DNA of 64,000 bases from Ilyonectria destructans (GCA_020740775.1 JAHEWK010000011.1:2170001-2234000), one strand, 5' to 3'. Shown: positions 21,501-34,005, counted from the stretch's first letter. Program-made: numbers and translations. Notes: generated by a model not told the origin, from the letters alone.

Positions 21501-24500
21501 AGCCGAGTGACGAGTTGAGTCGTGTGTCCGTCTGAGTCCGTCCCTCGGCGTCTTGCATCGCTGGCGTGGGCAATGGCGCAGGCTGGCTTTGGGGGGCTTG
21601 TCCAAGGTGTTCACCCTTCACCCACTCGCCCACTAACCCACTCGTCAAGCCCACTCACATCCCCATCCATATCCCCCCATCCTGTCTGCCCCAGATCCCT
21701 CCCCTGTGCATCCTGTCTGACCAGGGTCAACCGCCTCCCGCGCGGCCAGGGCCTAGCTGTCCCGGTGAAGACAACCTGGTCGGGCTCCAGGCATGCCGCT
21801 ACCGCCTTCGTTGTTGTCGCAGTCGCTGTCATTGTTCTGGCCGCTGGCTCGTCCCATGTTGTCGAGTCGGAGGTTCTATTCGTGCGTTTCATGTACCACA
21901 GGCTGTCAGGCGTGTCCAGATTGGGATTGGCTCGAACGCCGCTTTCTTTGGCTTTGCTGTCCCCGTTGCAACTCATTCCATCCTTCCCTCAGGAGCCAGC
22001 CCGGTGTGCTAGCATGACGCTGGGCACTTACGCATTTTCCAGTGTGCTGGCTCAACAAACGATGGATAGGAGTCCGAAACGGAGCGGGGTCGACGTTGCT
22101 GGCTTCAAACTATTGGATTTGAAATGAATATTCAATTTCTCCCAAATAATTAGAACGCAATGCATATCTACTGAGTTGCTTGGGTTTGGCGGGGTCCGAG
22201 AAGATGTTAAATGAGGCTAACTTAGCCGTAATATTAGAATGCCGGTGACGACGCCAACCCAACTTAATTAGACCATCCATTGATTTTCCGAATCTTCTAG
22301 CTTGGGGACCGTTGAGAACCGTTGCCGATTGATCTCCTTACCAGTTATGACAGAAGTCAAGTGACCACGATCCTGACAGAGTCCGCTGTAATTGTTTGAA
22401 GTGAGCGTGCCAGTGAGCCTGTCAAACCCAACAGTAGCCCAGAGCGATACAGTCCAATCCAGCTAGTCAGGCGGCACGCATTCAAGCCTGGGACTCGATC
22501 TTGTGACAGGGGAACCTTGGCCCACAGTCCATCAGCCACCCTGACACCACCGCACCGGACGTGGTGAGAGCATACTCGCGCACGTATGCCAACAAATGTA
22601 TCTCGGTTTCAGCTGGCGAGTGCTACTCTGCTTTCGTACTTTTCTATAAGTCTTCGATTCCAACGGGGAAAGTGATAACTTTCATCGGATCCCAGGGTCT
22701 TGCAGGGGGCTGAGCAGAGGATGGTTGTGGCCATATTCATTGCCCGATTGCGCCACGCCTTTTTGGCCCAGGTCATTCATGAAACCCATAAATCCTGGAG
22801 AGGATTTGGTACCCGGGGAATACGTGGAGAACCAAGTGACGTTTGACTTTATTCAACGAGTCTATTTGAATTTGTTGAGTGCGTCTACTGCTTCGCGAGA
22901 CGCTTTCTGTGCCAAGCCGCGAGAAGAGGAGCAGTGCGCCTAGCGTGTGAGTGATGGCCAGCGCAAGGGAGACGGTACCTCGCCGCGGGAGGTAGTGCTC
23001 GATCTGCTGCGTCAATTGGCGGGGCATGAGCTCGAGGGTGGGATGCCAACTGGCGAGAAGGAACTCTAAAGATGACAATCAACCACAGCAATTCGGTCCT
23101 TGATGCCCGCTTGTGTAACTGGTCTGCAGTGGTAACAGGAAAAACAACCACGGCGTTGACGACAAGGCCGTCTGCAAGGTCCCGACCAACGTAGCTGCGG
23201 ATGATCGACACCTGGGATGCAAGTCGCTGACGGAAGAGTGCAGGAGATGCATGACTAAGCGTGACGGTTTGTTCGAATTGCAAGGCTGAAGCAGAATCGG
23301 TAAGCGGAGTTCGGAGAGAATGGTATCGAATAGAACCATATCCCCGTGGGTCGTGGGTTTACAGTAAGCAAGTTTGTCCGGAGGACTGGCTGGGATGGTT
23401 CAAAGCATCTGCAGATGGCTGTGACCCCGTGTGAGGTGAGAGTCAAAGTATATGACGGGCTGCAGCAACGAAATGCAAACGCATTTCACCACGAAATAAG
23501 GCTTCAAAAAAAGAGAAATAGAGCCAGTTGTACAACCTTAAAACAAACATCCTACTTCTGCAGGGGTTTGGGTTGAGCGAGGCTTGGTATGCTCCTCTAT
23601 TAAATACGGACGGATCACGTCTCGTGTGGGATGGTAATTGCCCTTGAAACGGATTTGACTCGGTGGACCAGGTAGGTGGATGAGCTGCCTTAGTCTAGAA
23701 ACGTAGCGCCCGGTGCATAACTCGGTTTTGCATATTATGCAGAGGGGCGTGCCATTGCGCAGCAACCGTCTCAAGCTCGTCCATTCCAACAGCTGAAGCA
23801 CAGAGCGCACATCAGCCTGTGCTCCCGCGTAAAAGCAGCAGTGCCCGGTTTGGGGCGTTGGGAGTGGGCGAGCCACCGACGAGGTTGCTTTCCAATCAAA
23901 AGCGAGCCATCGGGAAACCCGTCGTCACAGTGGTCGCATAGTGAGCCATCCTGATCTGACTATGACCGTCCCCCGACGATTCTGTTAATACATGGCGCAG
24001 GACCCTTGGTCAGCACGGCCTCTGATGTGTCGCACAAGAGGAACCTCTGTAGGGATCTGTTGCAGAGAATTGGTAGAGATGCCCGGCGCTTATGGCGATT
24101 CCCTCCCTATTCGTCCTACAACAGCCTTCAGAGTGCTGCCCTACGCCTACTCAGGAGTGACTCGTTTGGACTCGGGACGTAGACGTGGGTGGGATGTGGA
24201 GAAGAGGCGTCCGTCCAGGTTCCCTGCGATTCTCCATCTGTACCAGCTGGTCCTCGACGTTCTCGCTCGACCGCCATGTGGCATCGTAGTAATTGCTAGG
24301 CGATGTGCCTGAGCCTCACCTTAGGCTCGTCCCTGGCCTCGTCTCCGGCACACCCTGCCCTGCTCTGGGAGCAAGGCACCCAGCGAGGATGAACGGCCTC
24401 GGAGATGCGCTCAGCTTAAAAATACAGCTCTCGTCCCCCAAGAATCGGGTCAAGCTGGAAATAGTTCAAGCGCTCCACAGTGGGAAGGGCAACATGGACC

Positions 24501-25640
24501 CGTTGCCGGCCGACTGGAAGCGGCGCCGGGGGTGCTGGACGCTGTGTGCTAGGTACTAGGGTGCTAGGGTGTCGGGACGCGCTATTGCTATTACAGGCAT
24601 GACAAACCTCGCTTTCCGGTGTAGCGTCGTCTTCAGGTTCATTGCCATGGACAAGCACTCACGAAAAGGGTCCGTCCAAGGGCGGCGAGAGAGGGATGAG
24701 GCCTTTGAAGCAGCACCGTCTCGTCTCAACTTGTCTCATCTCGTCTACTCCAATCCCGTAGTTGTGTGTGTCCATCGCTTTCTCCGTTATCGCCTAGCTG
24801 AGCGGCGAAAAAAGAAAGAATGGCAATGCATGCCGTCGGGCGAAGGCTGGCTGGGAGAGAGCTCATTGTTGGACAGTACCGTACCCAACCAGCTGACCAG
24901 GGGCTGCTTGGGCAATTGAGACGTCGACATGCTTCCCACCCACAGCAAGTCGACGTCGCTTTACTGTACCCCCCAGAGCCTGGCCACGTTCCGGGTGACA
25001 GATCCGCTGGCGACTCCATTCTGGGCCCTGGCTGTCTCGCCGAGGGCAATGGATCATGGATGATAGGTGATGGGGATGGGACCGGCCGTCGTTCGCTCGC
25101 TAAATAGGTAGCTCAACCTGCCCGCTGGATCCAGCCCGTCATATCGTTTCGGTCCCCTGGACTCGAGACTGGCGTCCAATTATGGCGGAGGACGGTGACA
25201 GGAACAAGGGGTAATTACAACAGGCCAGGGTAAAGGATTAAAAAAAACTTGGCCGTTTTCCTTTGCAGCTTGAATCTGCCGCCTTCCTTATTACTTTATG
25301 GTGCGGTCGGACTCCTCAACGAACACCACCCACCAAACACGCGGCCATGACAAAGGCTGCAACCGAACAAAAAGAGGCCGGTGAACGGCACGGGAGGAAC
25401 CCTTTGGTGGTGCTACTCAACTAGCACAACGCCTCGCATGCATGCACCAATATGTCGTCGTGGGGCCTCCCCAGGTACGTACCTTGAAGGTACCCACCGA
25501 GAGAGTCAGAGGTAGCCGTGCCGTATCGACCGAACCGCCAAGCCGCTGCGTGCGGCCCCATAACCCACTGTAACCCCTGTTGCGGCCCCGTCTGGATACC
25601 TGAGGACAACCTAGGGGGAGACCTCCCTTCCAGACTCCCG

Positions 25641-25680
25641 CACACGTACCCACGCACCACCACGCACCACGCGCACCACA
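25641..25680. repeat. CACGCACCAC-type simple repeat
   Basis: Imperfect tandem CACGCACCAC units in noncoding sequence upstream of ELL. Confidence 0.6.
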
Positions 25681-26002
25681 GACGCCACGGGCCCAGTGGG
25701 TGCTAGCGCAGTTAGGGGTACGTCAACAGGTACAAGCCAAGCTGCAATCCTGGTGCCCTGTGAGGGCGGTGCAGCGATCCGCTGTGGGCAGTGCACGCCG
25801 CTGACCGGTGCCCTACGGCGGCTCCGAGACGGCGCTGCAGGTGCGCTGTAGACGCTGTAAGCACCGCTCCGTCGGCCGCTGGAGCCCAAGTACCGCTCCA
25901 GGTATCAACCCCCCGGATGACCATCCGTCACGTACCGTACTCCGTACCTCAAGCCTTCCCAGGCTTGGCCGTCCGGGGTGGGTGTGTCCCTCAACTGGCG
26001 CT

Positions 26003-26746
26003 AGTGCTGGCAACTGGTGTGTTTATGCTGGGTTGTGCTGGGTCTGGCGCTGGTGTGGTGCTGTGTGCTGCGCTATGCTGCGCTGTACCAAACCCGTACA
26101 GTACTGTCCCCTACTGTGTGCTGCGCTGCTGTGTTGTGCTGGGTCTTTGGGGGCCCCGGCCTGCTTCCTTGTTTGGCAGTGCGGTGCCTACTGGTACTCC
26201 CACTCCCACCCGTGGGCCGTACCTTCCTTCCGTACACCCTCCTCATCTTCTCGCCGCTGCCGCTCCCGTTCCCCCATTGTCTCCGCTCCTCCAACTTTCC
26301 CTCCTCTCCTTCTCTTGTCCTCCAAGAGAGTTGCCTCTCTCAAGGTGCTGTTCGTGGTCTTGATTGTTGTGTGTGTATCATTGTTCCCGGTGAACACCAC
26401 GACACCTCTCTCTCACCTTTGTCCTCCTTGACTGGAAGGACCCTCGTTTGCCTTGGCTGCTCCACCTCCAGCCAACCAGCCATCACAACAGCGGCCTCAC
26501 TTTCGACTCACTTTTGGATGACAATGTGACAACGCCCTCACCTCTCGACCGCCTTTAAACCCCTTCCTCCGCCGACGACTCGAATCATTGCCCGAGTTTC
26601 CTCACCTTTCCAACACACCGAGACGCTACCACCTCGATCAACCGACACGGCTTCCCGCATCGCCCTGCGCTACACTGATCGACACCACTCCATACCCGCG
26701 TCATTTCCCACCCCACGGCCTACCTAGGCTCGTGTCAACCTCCAGC
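26003..26746 (+). promoter_or_regulatory. Upstream region or 5' leader of ELL with GCTG-rich tract
   Basis: From 26003 to about 26150 the strand is dominated by repeated GCTGTG/GCTGCG/GCTGGG units with almost no A. A long C/T-rich stretch (26220-26700) then runs up to the ELL start, typical of fungal promoters and leaders. Several frames stay open only because of the biased composition. Confidence 0.4.
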
Positions 26747-28914
26747 ATGAACTCTCTCAAGGTTCCTGAAGCCGGGTGGCAGCTGGAGGGCTCGCCTAGC
26801 GAAAGATCCAAGCTGCCGCAACAGGCCTTCGCTCTGACGCTTAGTGACAATGTCATAGAGGACATGATCAAATGCGTCCAGAGTGGCGATGGCCTCCAAC
26901 TTTCCCTTGGCTCCACCCCAGTAAGTTGAGCCCTTCCGATTCTATCTGCTCCCTTCCCATCGCTGCTTCAAGAGCTTGTACCTGCAATCGTGTGCCGGAA
27001 GCGTCACCTTGGTTGTATCGCGTCTGTCGTCGGACGCTTGGCTGACCCTCGTGCTTAACTCTAGACCTTCATTTACGGCTCCAACTCGCACGTCATTTCT
27101 CCTCCCTCCGAGCCGTACCCCTACGACGTCTACCTGACAAAACCATTCGACTCGACTCGAACAGCTGTCAAGCTCCCGCATACCGGGTCACTCTTCCAGA
27201 AGCCCAAGAACAATGCTCCAGCCAAGGCCCCTGCCAACAAGGCAGACAGGGATGCCGACGTTCGACCCAAGGCTGGAAAGACAAGCAAGAGCAGCACCCC
27301 GTCTGGACTCGACTCGGACCGTGAGGTCCTCCAGAATGAGATGGCTGCTCTCGCGGCTGGTCGGGAGAAGTCGGTCTCACTTACTTCTCAGCTTGGTATC
27401 ACTGTACTGACATCTGATGATCTAGGGCTCGCGTGGTCGGCAAACTACCGACGTCAAAGAAAGGCGCTGCAAAGGCCAAGGGCAAGCTGCTGCCAGGCTA
27501 TAGCTCGGCCCCACGATCGATACCCGCGTCCCCGGGTCACATCTCGCTAGGTTCGCCGTCCTCGACACCCACCCTCTCTGCCTCACAACAACATGTGGAA
27601 CGAGCCAAGGAGCAGAGAGTCATCTTAGTTCACGAGCTTGCTGTGCAGGATCGCTCTCTCGAGTACCTCACCAAGAAATGGACTGGCAAGAAGGAGGACA
27701 TGAGAACCACCCTGGAGAAGGTGGCGGACAGCCTCCCGGACACCAAGAAGTGGGCAATGAAGAAGACTTATTGGAAGGAGCTTGACGTTTGGAATTACGA
27801 CTATGATACCCAGGAACTGCGACAAAAGGCGATTGATAACGCGGTGCGACAGTACGACAAGCAGAGATTGTCGGAATCGGAACCAGAGTGGCAGAAGTTG
27901 CTGCCCAAGGAGGAGCGAGGGAAGGGCAAGTTTTTGAGCAAACTGCAGGCCAACTTGGCAAAGGGACCTTCTCAGCCCCCACCCAAGATCAAGGTGCAGA
28001 AGGCGGACGGCAGCCCATCGTCTCGAGACGAGACTGGTTCTCTGGATGGCAGCCGACCAAAGGCTGCGGCTGAGAACATGTCAAGATCGGCCTCCAATCC
28101 TTTGCCTTCCAAGTCTAAGAAGGTCAGCGGTCAAGAGGCCCAGGTCAAGCGGCTCCTCGGCAACTCCAAGCCTAAGCCGGCTGTCACAAAAGCCTCGCCC
28201 ACCAAAGCCCGACCAACGGCAAGCAAGGCCAATGGGGGCAGGATTCTCTCCAAGGAGATCATTCTGAATTCGGACTCCTCGGGGGATGAGGCTCCCGCAC
28301 CTGTTAAGCCGAAGCCCGTCCCCGTCACGAAGACGAAGGATACGGTGATCGCCAAGCCTCGGCCAGTGGTCAGGGAGCCCATCAAGCAACAGACAATGAA
28401 GCGACCTCGTGATGACGACTCGAGCTCGAGCTCCGGAACCCCTCTGTCGAAGCGCATCAAGCCCAAGCAGCCACTGCCTGCCCCAACACGACTGAAGCAC
28501 CGCCCATCGGATGCCAGCCAAAACTCTCGCAGCACTGGCACCGCTTCATCACACAAGAGCAAGAACACGTCGCCCACGAAGTCATCGCCTCTGGCTTCTT
28601 CCCCACCAACCAACGCGTCTGATCTCGAAAACGAGGCGCCCCGGGCCCCACTGGTGAAGAAGCGCAAGATGATGGATGGAGATGGCAAGCCGCCACCGCC
28701 TAAGCGAGCAGCCGTCTCGAGACTTTCGGAAGAACTAGTGCACAAGGCACGGACTTTCAAGACGTATTACGAAAAGTACGAGACATTACATTATGAAATT
28801 TCGGCGTTGAGCAACCCCCCGAAGGACAGACTGGGACGCCTCAAGGACATGAGGGACCAGCTGCAGGCTATGAAGATGGAGATTTATCAGGAGTGCCCTC
28901 CGAGCAAGGCCTGA
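26747..28914 (+). CDS. RNA polymerase II elongation factor ELL homologue
   Basis: Start ATG 26747 (MNSLKVPEAGW). Exon 1 is 26747-26920 and exon 2 begins at 27065 after a 144-nt intron (GTAAGT...CTAG). Exon 2 runs to about 27373 and exon 3 from about 27426 to the stop at 28914. The product is roughly 650-660 residues. An N-terminal ELL-type domain (IYGSNSHVISPP, PYDVYLTKPF) is followed by a helical, basic middle (EQRVILVHELAVQDRSLEYL, KKWAMKKTYWKELDVW). Next comes a long Pro/Ser/Lys-rich disordered segment, and the C-terminal helical bundle (ARTFKTYYEKYETLHYEI to MKMEIYQECP) resembles the occludin/ELL tail. ELL stimulates transcript elongation by Pol II, in fission yeast with Eaf1. The exon 2/3 junction does not join in frame with plain GT-AG ends (see findings), so that boundary is uncertain. 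Confidence 0.85.
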
Positions 28915-30303
28915 ACGAAGGTGGTAATGTGGGTGGGGGAAGGATATTTCGGGCGAGGACGCAACAGCATCATGAACCTTGCTTTGAATTCGCATTTGCA
29001 TCAGGGGAAACGGGATCTGCATGTTACAGGATGAGAGCTTCTATGGTGTGGTCACCAGAGCTCGTTTGATTTGAATTGGTCGTTTTGATACCACAGTACC
29101 CGCCACACGGCTAGAGTAGGCAGGCAGGCAGGCAGGCAAAGGCAAGGAAATACAGCAATTGTTGAATGCAAGATCGAATGAATAAACGAAGGCCGTGACT
29201 TGAGTGAAACAAAGAGACGCAATGGTTCCCTCTGCGCTGGAACAAGAACGATGATGAGGTGAGACGAAACGCATGTGACGGCATGTGGTCTGGGGGAGGC
29301 CCAGCTCCCAGGGGTTGGCGCAGATTGCCAGGCCTAGAGACCCACTTGTGGGCCAGCGAATGATCTGACGGAGCTCGGCAAATCATCCGGTGTAGGGTAG
29401 AAACGTTGAGTTGGGCTGCAGATGGGAGGGGACGATGCAGCGGGGTTTTATGACGGTTGTCATTGAGACACGTACAGTTGGGTAGGTTTTCGGTATTTGT
29501 TACTATTTTCAGCGAATACATGCAGCAGCAAAACTCTCCGGAGTGGGTGTGAGTGAGTTTGTTTTTGTTTACATTCGCTTAACGGTTAATCTTTGCCTCG
29601 GTCAGGGTGTCTACGGTTTCCGGTACAGGATTATTTTCATCGCAGACAATAGAATATCAGAGTATATAAACTTCGTTACAATATTAGGTAACAGCAAGAG
29701 TGCATCAGCGGACACTGAATGACATTGAATCCTGCGACGACGTAGTAAGTTGGTTTGTTGAGCCCTTTACCACTTGACGCATTGCAAGTGTGGGGCACGA
29801 TGCAACAACAAAGCAAAACCGGCGATGAGTTTTATTGTCCGTTTCTACCGTCCTGTGTACACAAATCTGGTGACTGAAATGTAAATAAAAAGGAAAAAAG
29901 CATGGGCACAGGAAGCGTAGCAAATTGAATAAAGTTGATGTTAGAAATACGATGTTCATGGTTAGCCGAACTTCAAACCTAAAGTCTCGACTCCGAGGTT
30001 GAGGTGGCGAAGTTACGAGCGATGATTTGATCTCCAACAAGCAATGGCCCAGAGAATGGACTGGGATTCCTGCCGAATGAGATGTACCCGGATACCAATG
30101 ACTAAATGTAACTGACTTGCGACTCACTGACGAAAAACTGAATGAATACTGACAATGTACCGCGCTACTATTCCCCGCTGCGGGGGTGGGAACCGTTGTC
30201 GCCGCCTAGACATGAACGGTCGTCACGGTACCGGGCGCCGTCTTCCGGCGCAGAAGGAAATACAGAGAGCAATAAAAACCACGAAGAGGGGGAAGAGAGG
30301 TAG
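28915..30303. other. Intergenic, 3' flank of ELL
   Basis: Noncoding by appearance. It contains five copies of GGCA at 29119-29138. No supported gene. Confidence 0.5.
29119..29138. repeat. (GGCA)5 tetranucleotide repeat
   Basis: Five perfect tandem copies of GGCA. Confidence 0.85.
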
Positions 30304-30345
30304 ATGGTCTCGGGCCGAGGGGTCCGATTGCCGGTGCGCATCACG

Positions 30346-30809
30346 ATGAAGCAGTGGTACAACAGCCTTGGCGATGTGATGAATATTTTCGATGCGCAGC
30401 TATCGGCGCCCCAGCAGCATCACATGCATCCGTCACACGGCGTCTTAGCCGGGTTGCTGCGCGAATGGCTCTGGACGAACGCGCAGTTCGTGCGACGCGG
30501 GAGATGTGCTCGGTGCACGAAGCCATCATCCGGCTCCAGATGCGCCAGCTGGAGGAGGTCGCGCAAGCGGCGCCGGCGGGGGAAAGCGGAATGGCTCGGA
30601 CTTGGTTCCGGCACGCGGTGCGGATGCTGCAGGTGTCAAGCGCCGAGGTGGTGCGGTTGGTGAGGACTGGCAGAGCTGCAAGTTCTTGGTGGTGGAGTTG
30701 GCGCTGGAGTTGGTGCAGGCTAGGGAGTTGGCGATCCGGGGGGGAGGAGGGTGCATCGGCATGTGCTTTGCGGGTGGGCAGAGATGTGGGACTTGAAGTG
30801 AGCGAGTGA
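30346..30809 (+). pseudogene. Possible degenerate gene with frame-hopping coding signal
   Basis: Protein-like sequence is seen successively in different frames on the plus strand. A stretch starting MKQWYNSLGDVMNIF near 30346 comes first. It is followed by a helical segment in the frame of the 30354-30809 ORF (VRATREMCSVHEAIIRLQM, EEVAQAAPAGESGMARTWF, QVSSAEVVRLV). A G/C-third-position stretch in a third frame (EDWQSCKFLVVELALELVQ, about 30660-30735) comes last. No intron of plausible size joins them. This suggests a gene broken by small indels, but repetitive GTTGG/GGAG sequence could create the third segment by chance. I do not recognise a family. Confidence 0.25.
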
Positions 30810-31754
30810 GTACGGAAGTGACTGACTGGCAGTGGAGTTGTTAGCACAATCGGAATATCATGCCTGTAGTTAGCAGCTGCGACGAGGAGTCGACGCATCA
30901 CGTCATGTTGGTTCATGACTCCAATGACGATGATAGACAGGGGAAATACAGAGGGGACCTTGGGGCGTGGGAAAACCATCAAGGCTGGCCAATCGGGAGG
31001 GCAGTGGGGGGGTTGCACCCGGACTGGTTCCTTGCCGGCCACGTGGGAGACACGGCGATCGCCGGGCCAGCCTGTGCGAAAGTGCACCTGCGCGTTGCCT
31101 GCACCTGCCGCCTGTGCCTGCCTGTGCCTGCCTGCTTTGTGCCTGTGGCGGTGCGCCTCCCTCTGACAGAAACTGCCTCTGTGGCTGAGAAACGGCGACC
31201 CCCTGTCCCTTGTCAGACTCGCCTGAATCGCTTCGCTTCGCCCCTAAAAAAACTTGCCCGTTACCCTAACGGAATTTTTTCCACCTTGGGACCGTCAGCC
31301 TTGAGTTGCCACTTGCTGTTGGTTTTAGTGCGAATGGGGGCCCACGAAACACACCGACAAGTGAACCGTGACTTGTATTTCAAGGGTCCCTCTTCTCCGC
31401 TTGCTCGGAGGCTCTTCTTTCCCCCGGATTTGTTTTCCCCATACTGCTATACTACTGGCACTACTCCGTACTACTTTCTGCGTGCGATCCGCTTGCTGGA
31501 AGCTACTGCTGCAAAGTGGATGAGTGAGTGATAAGGCGCCTATCTCATACAGTTCAAATCATCGTCGCCCAAGATGAGTGCTTAAAAGGTGCTCTCTTCT
31601 GTGAGCGCAGTTGACGAGATCCCCTCTCCTCTGCTTCCTATTTTCCGACCATTTTCACATTTTTATTCTTCACTTTTGGACTTAGCCCCTCTCTCATTTT
31701 CTACTCCCGTCTCAACTTCTTCCCCGAGAGTCCGACGGAGCTCTCATCCTTACC
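30810..31754. other. Intergenic, upstream of the EFM2-like gene
   Basis: Contains a CCTGC/CTGTG-rich simple-sequence patch at about 31087-31147 and a C/T-rich leader (31600-31750) before the methyltransferase start. No supported gene. Confidence 0.5.
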
Positions 31755-32902
31755 ATGGTTCTCGCCGTTGAAGACTTCCCCCAGATGTGGCAGCGCCCCA
31801 GCTACACTGAGCTGGTCGATGTCCTCCAGAGCCTTGAGCTCAGCCCGCCCATCTGGAACCACAAGCGCCGCCGCTCCGACATCGCCGCCGAGCAGGAGTC
31901 CCTCGCCAGCCAGCGCAAGGGCGAGGTCACGCGCTATCTCTCCTCCATCATCAAGAGTCAACTCGTCTGGATCGAGGAAGACGACGAGAAGGAGGCTTTG
32001 TGGACACAGGCTAGCAAGCGCATGTCTGAGAGGTGCGGTCGCACCGCCATGGGCGAAGTTATCCGACGCTGGCCCTTCGATGGAGAGACGGCTACAGCGG
32101 AGGATTTCGAGCTCGTCATCAGGGAGCCGGCGCTGACGGGTGATTCGCTCGGCTTCAAGACCTGGGGCTCGTCCTATGTTCTCTCCCAGCATTTGCCCAA
32201 GCTGGCCGAGACGTCACTGTTCCGGCTGTTCGACGAGACTCTGGGACAGCCCCGTCCTGATGTTCTCGAACTGGGTTCCGGGACAGGCCTGCTTGGACTC
32301 GCAGCGGCTGCGCTCTGGAAGGTTCCCGTGGCGTTGAGCGACCTGCCAAATATCGTGCCAAATTTGAGGGACAATGCTTCCAAGAACGAGAGCCTGATCG
32401 AGGCTCGTGGTGGTTCGCTGAAAGTTGGACCTCTGACCTGGGGCGGCAGCGAGGATGACATCGACCAAGCATTGTTTGGAGAATTGTATCAGTTCAAGGT
32501 ACGTCCCTGCCGTGGTGTCTTGACCCTCACAAACCACACATCGTGACATGAACACTTTCTCTGACTCCAAACCTCTAGATTGTCCTGGCAGCTGACCCAA
32601 TGTACGACGACGACCACCCAGCGCTCCTCGCCTCTGCTATCTGCGATCACCTCGCCCTGGGGTCAGAGTCGCGTGCCGTCGTCATGGTGCCTAAGCGCGA
32701 CGCCACCACCGTGCGCCTCCTCGAGGCCTTCAAGCAGGCCATGATGGACCTGGAGACGCCGCTCTTCTGCGAGGAGGAGGACGAGCTCGCCGGCCAAGAT
32801 GACTGGGTCCAGGATGAGAACGCTGGCCAGGTCAAGTGCTGGCTGGGCATTTTCTCGCGCGGCGGGTCGCCGCTGACGGATGTCAGTGACGAGATGTCGT
32901 GA
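31755..32902 (+). CDS. Protein-lysine methyltransferase, EFM2-like (family 16)
   Basis: Two exons, 31755-32498 and 32579-32902, give 355 residues. The start has an ideal ACCATGG context, and the intron (80 nt) has a GTACGT donor and CTGAC branch. An N-terminal helical region precedes a seven-strand methyltransferase fold. SAM-binding motif I is 'VLELGSGTGLLGL' at about residues 170-182, the acidic turn is 'ALSDLPNIVPNL', and post-strand-4 'AADPMYDDDHP' at 252-262 matches the DPxY-type motif of this family. Upstream 'RRWPFDGE' and 'GFKTWGSSYVLSQHL' (W-G-S before motif I) are also typical. Yeast Efm2 methylates elongation factor eEF2. The assignment to EFM2 rather than a sister METTL21/EFM3-type enzyme rests on overall look and is less certain than the methyltransferase call. 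Confidence 0.9.
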
Positions 32903-34005
32903 GCGCTTGGCCCGCTGTTGAGAAAAAGGAGCAAATCACTGCGCGGAGAGATAGACACGAGACACGAGATATGGAACCTCTGCGACTTGCGATTACTAGA
33001 CAATTAGACAATAGACGCCTTAGAAAGAGAGGGAGAAGCACAATGGCATTGATACAGCGGCATAGATGTAGACAGGGGGAGTCATGCATGTCACAAGATA
33101 GATAGATGGACAACAATACACTGGTTAGACGAGTCACCTTCTATTCCCACTGCTTGCCCAGAGCGACTCGTATTGTTCTTCGCCTGCTCAACCGTTACAA
33201 TACCGCCGCTCTCTTGGGAAATGGCACCTCCATCACGGATTGTCTCGCCTGCGCTGTCACGTCCGCTATTCACGTGCAGCCTCCTATTCTCTCGCCTCAT
33301 TGTCTTCCACCTTTTTGCCTCTACCGCTCTCTGCCATTCATGAACCGCCCCTGATTCACTGCGAGCACCCGCCTGTCCTCCCAAATGAGCTCGTGAAGGA
33401 GGCTATTTATGCACTTCTCTCTCTCTCACTGCTGCTTGCCATCATTGCTTTCCCTCTTTCACTGTCCTAAAACACAAGAACATATTCACCACCTTCTCTC
33501 TCCCAGCGCATCACTGCCCATGGGGGTCTTGCACCTTTGTGTCGTTTCCAATTCCCTGCGCCTGGAAGCTCACCTTTAGACCCTCAGACCCAGGGTAGTC
33601 GAAACCGCTCAACCCTTTCACTGCCTGGGACATTGCGCGGTGTTCCAACTGGTATTAAAAGGTGTCAACTGAACAAGGATCTGTCTTTTCTTCTTTTACT
33701 TCTTTTCCTCTTCTTGTTCTTCTAATTTTCATATTCCTTCGCCTATGCTTGCTATCACTTGCTTCGGTGCCTTAACACCACCGCGCGCCACACTTACACC
33801 ACTAGCGGTGCAAGCTCAACACCACCTCTGCTCACTGTGTTAGTGCCGAACACAACCACTCACGATTGTCCTACCTGGACCTCAGTCTCGACCTCACCTT
33901 CAAACTCACCCTGTTTTTCCTTTTCACCAACTCGTTCCACCACCTTGAGACATCGCTCAATATTCCAAGTGCTCATCACGCATTTCTCGTCGCAGCCTGG
34001 ACATC
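32903..34005. other. Intergenic, 1.1 kb
   Basis: Short 3' flank of the methyltransferase gene, then a long pyrimidine-rich leader (33400-34000, with TTCTTC and CTCTCT runs) leading to the next plus-strand gene. No supported gene. Confidence 0.5.

Larger units (their letters stand above)
18269..26002. other. Gene-poor stretch, about 7.7 kb
   Basis: Many overlapping open frames in several phases with no sustained domain-like sequence, no paired splice signals that extend them and no recognisable motifs. The region contains a GT/TG microsatellite (18521-18557) and a CACGCACC-type repeat (25641-25680). Sections near 20.2-21.3 and 24.3-25.2 kb are GC-richer, while 22.1-23.6 kb is AT-richer. I see no gene here that I can support. 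Confidence 0.5.

Noticed and set aside
21522..22127. 201-codon plus-strand frame with hydrophobic stretch (AFVVVAVAVIVLAAG)
   Set aside because: The hydrophobic stretch is short and isolated, the rest is Ser/Pro-rich random-like sequence, and a second frame is equally open.
25808..26431. 207-codon frame rich in Cys and Trp
   Set aside because: Produced by the GCTG-rich simple-sequence tract. Cys/Ala/Leu richness follows from composition.
30341..31087. 248-codon minus-strand frame
   Set aside because: Antisense to the better-looking plus-strand coding segments. Composition is basic and repetitive, without domain features.
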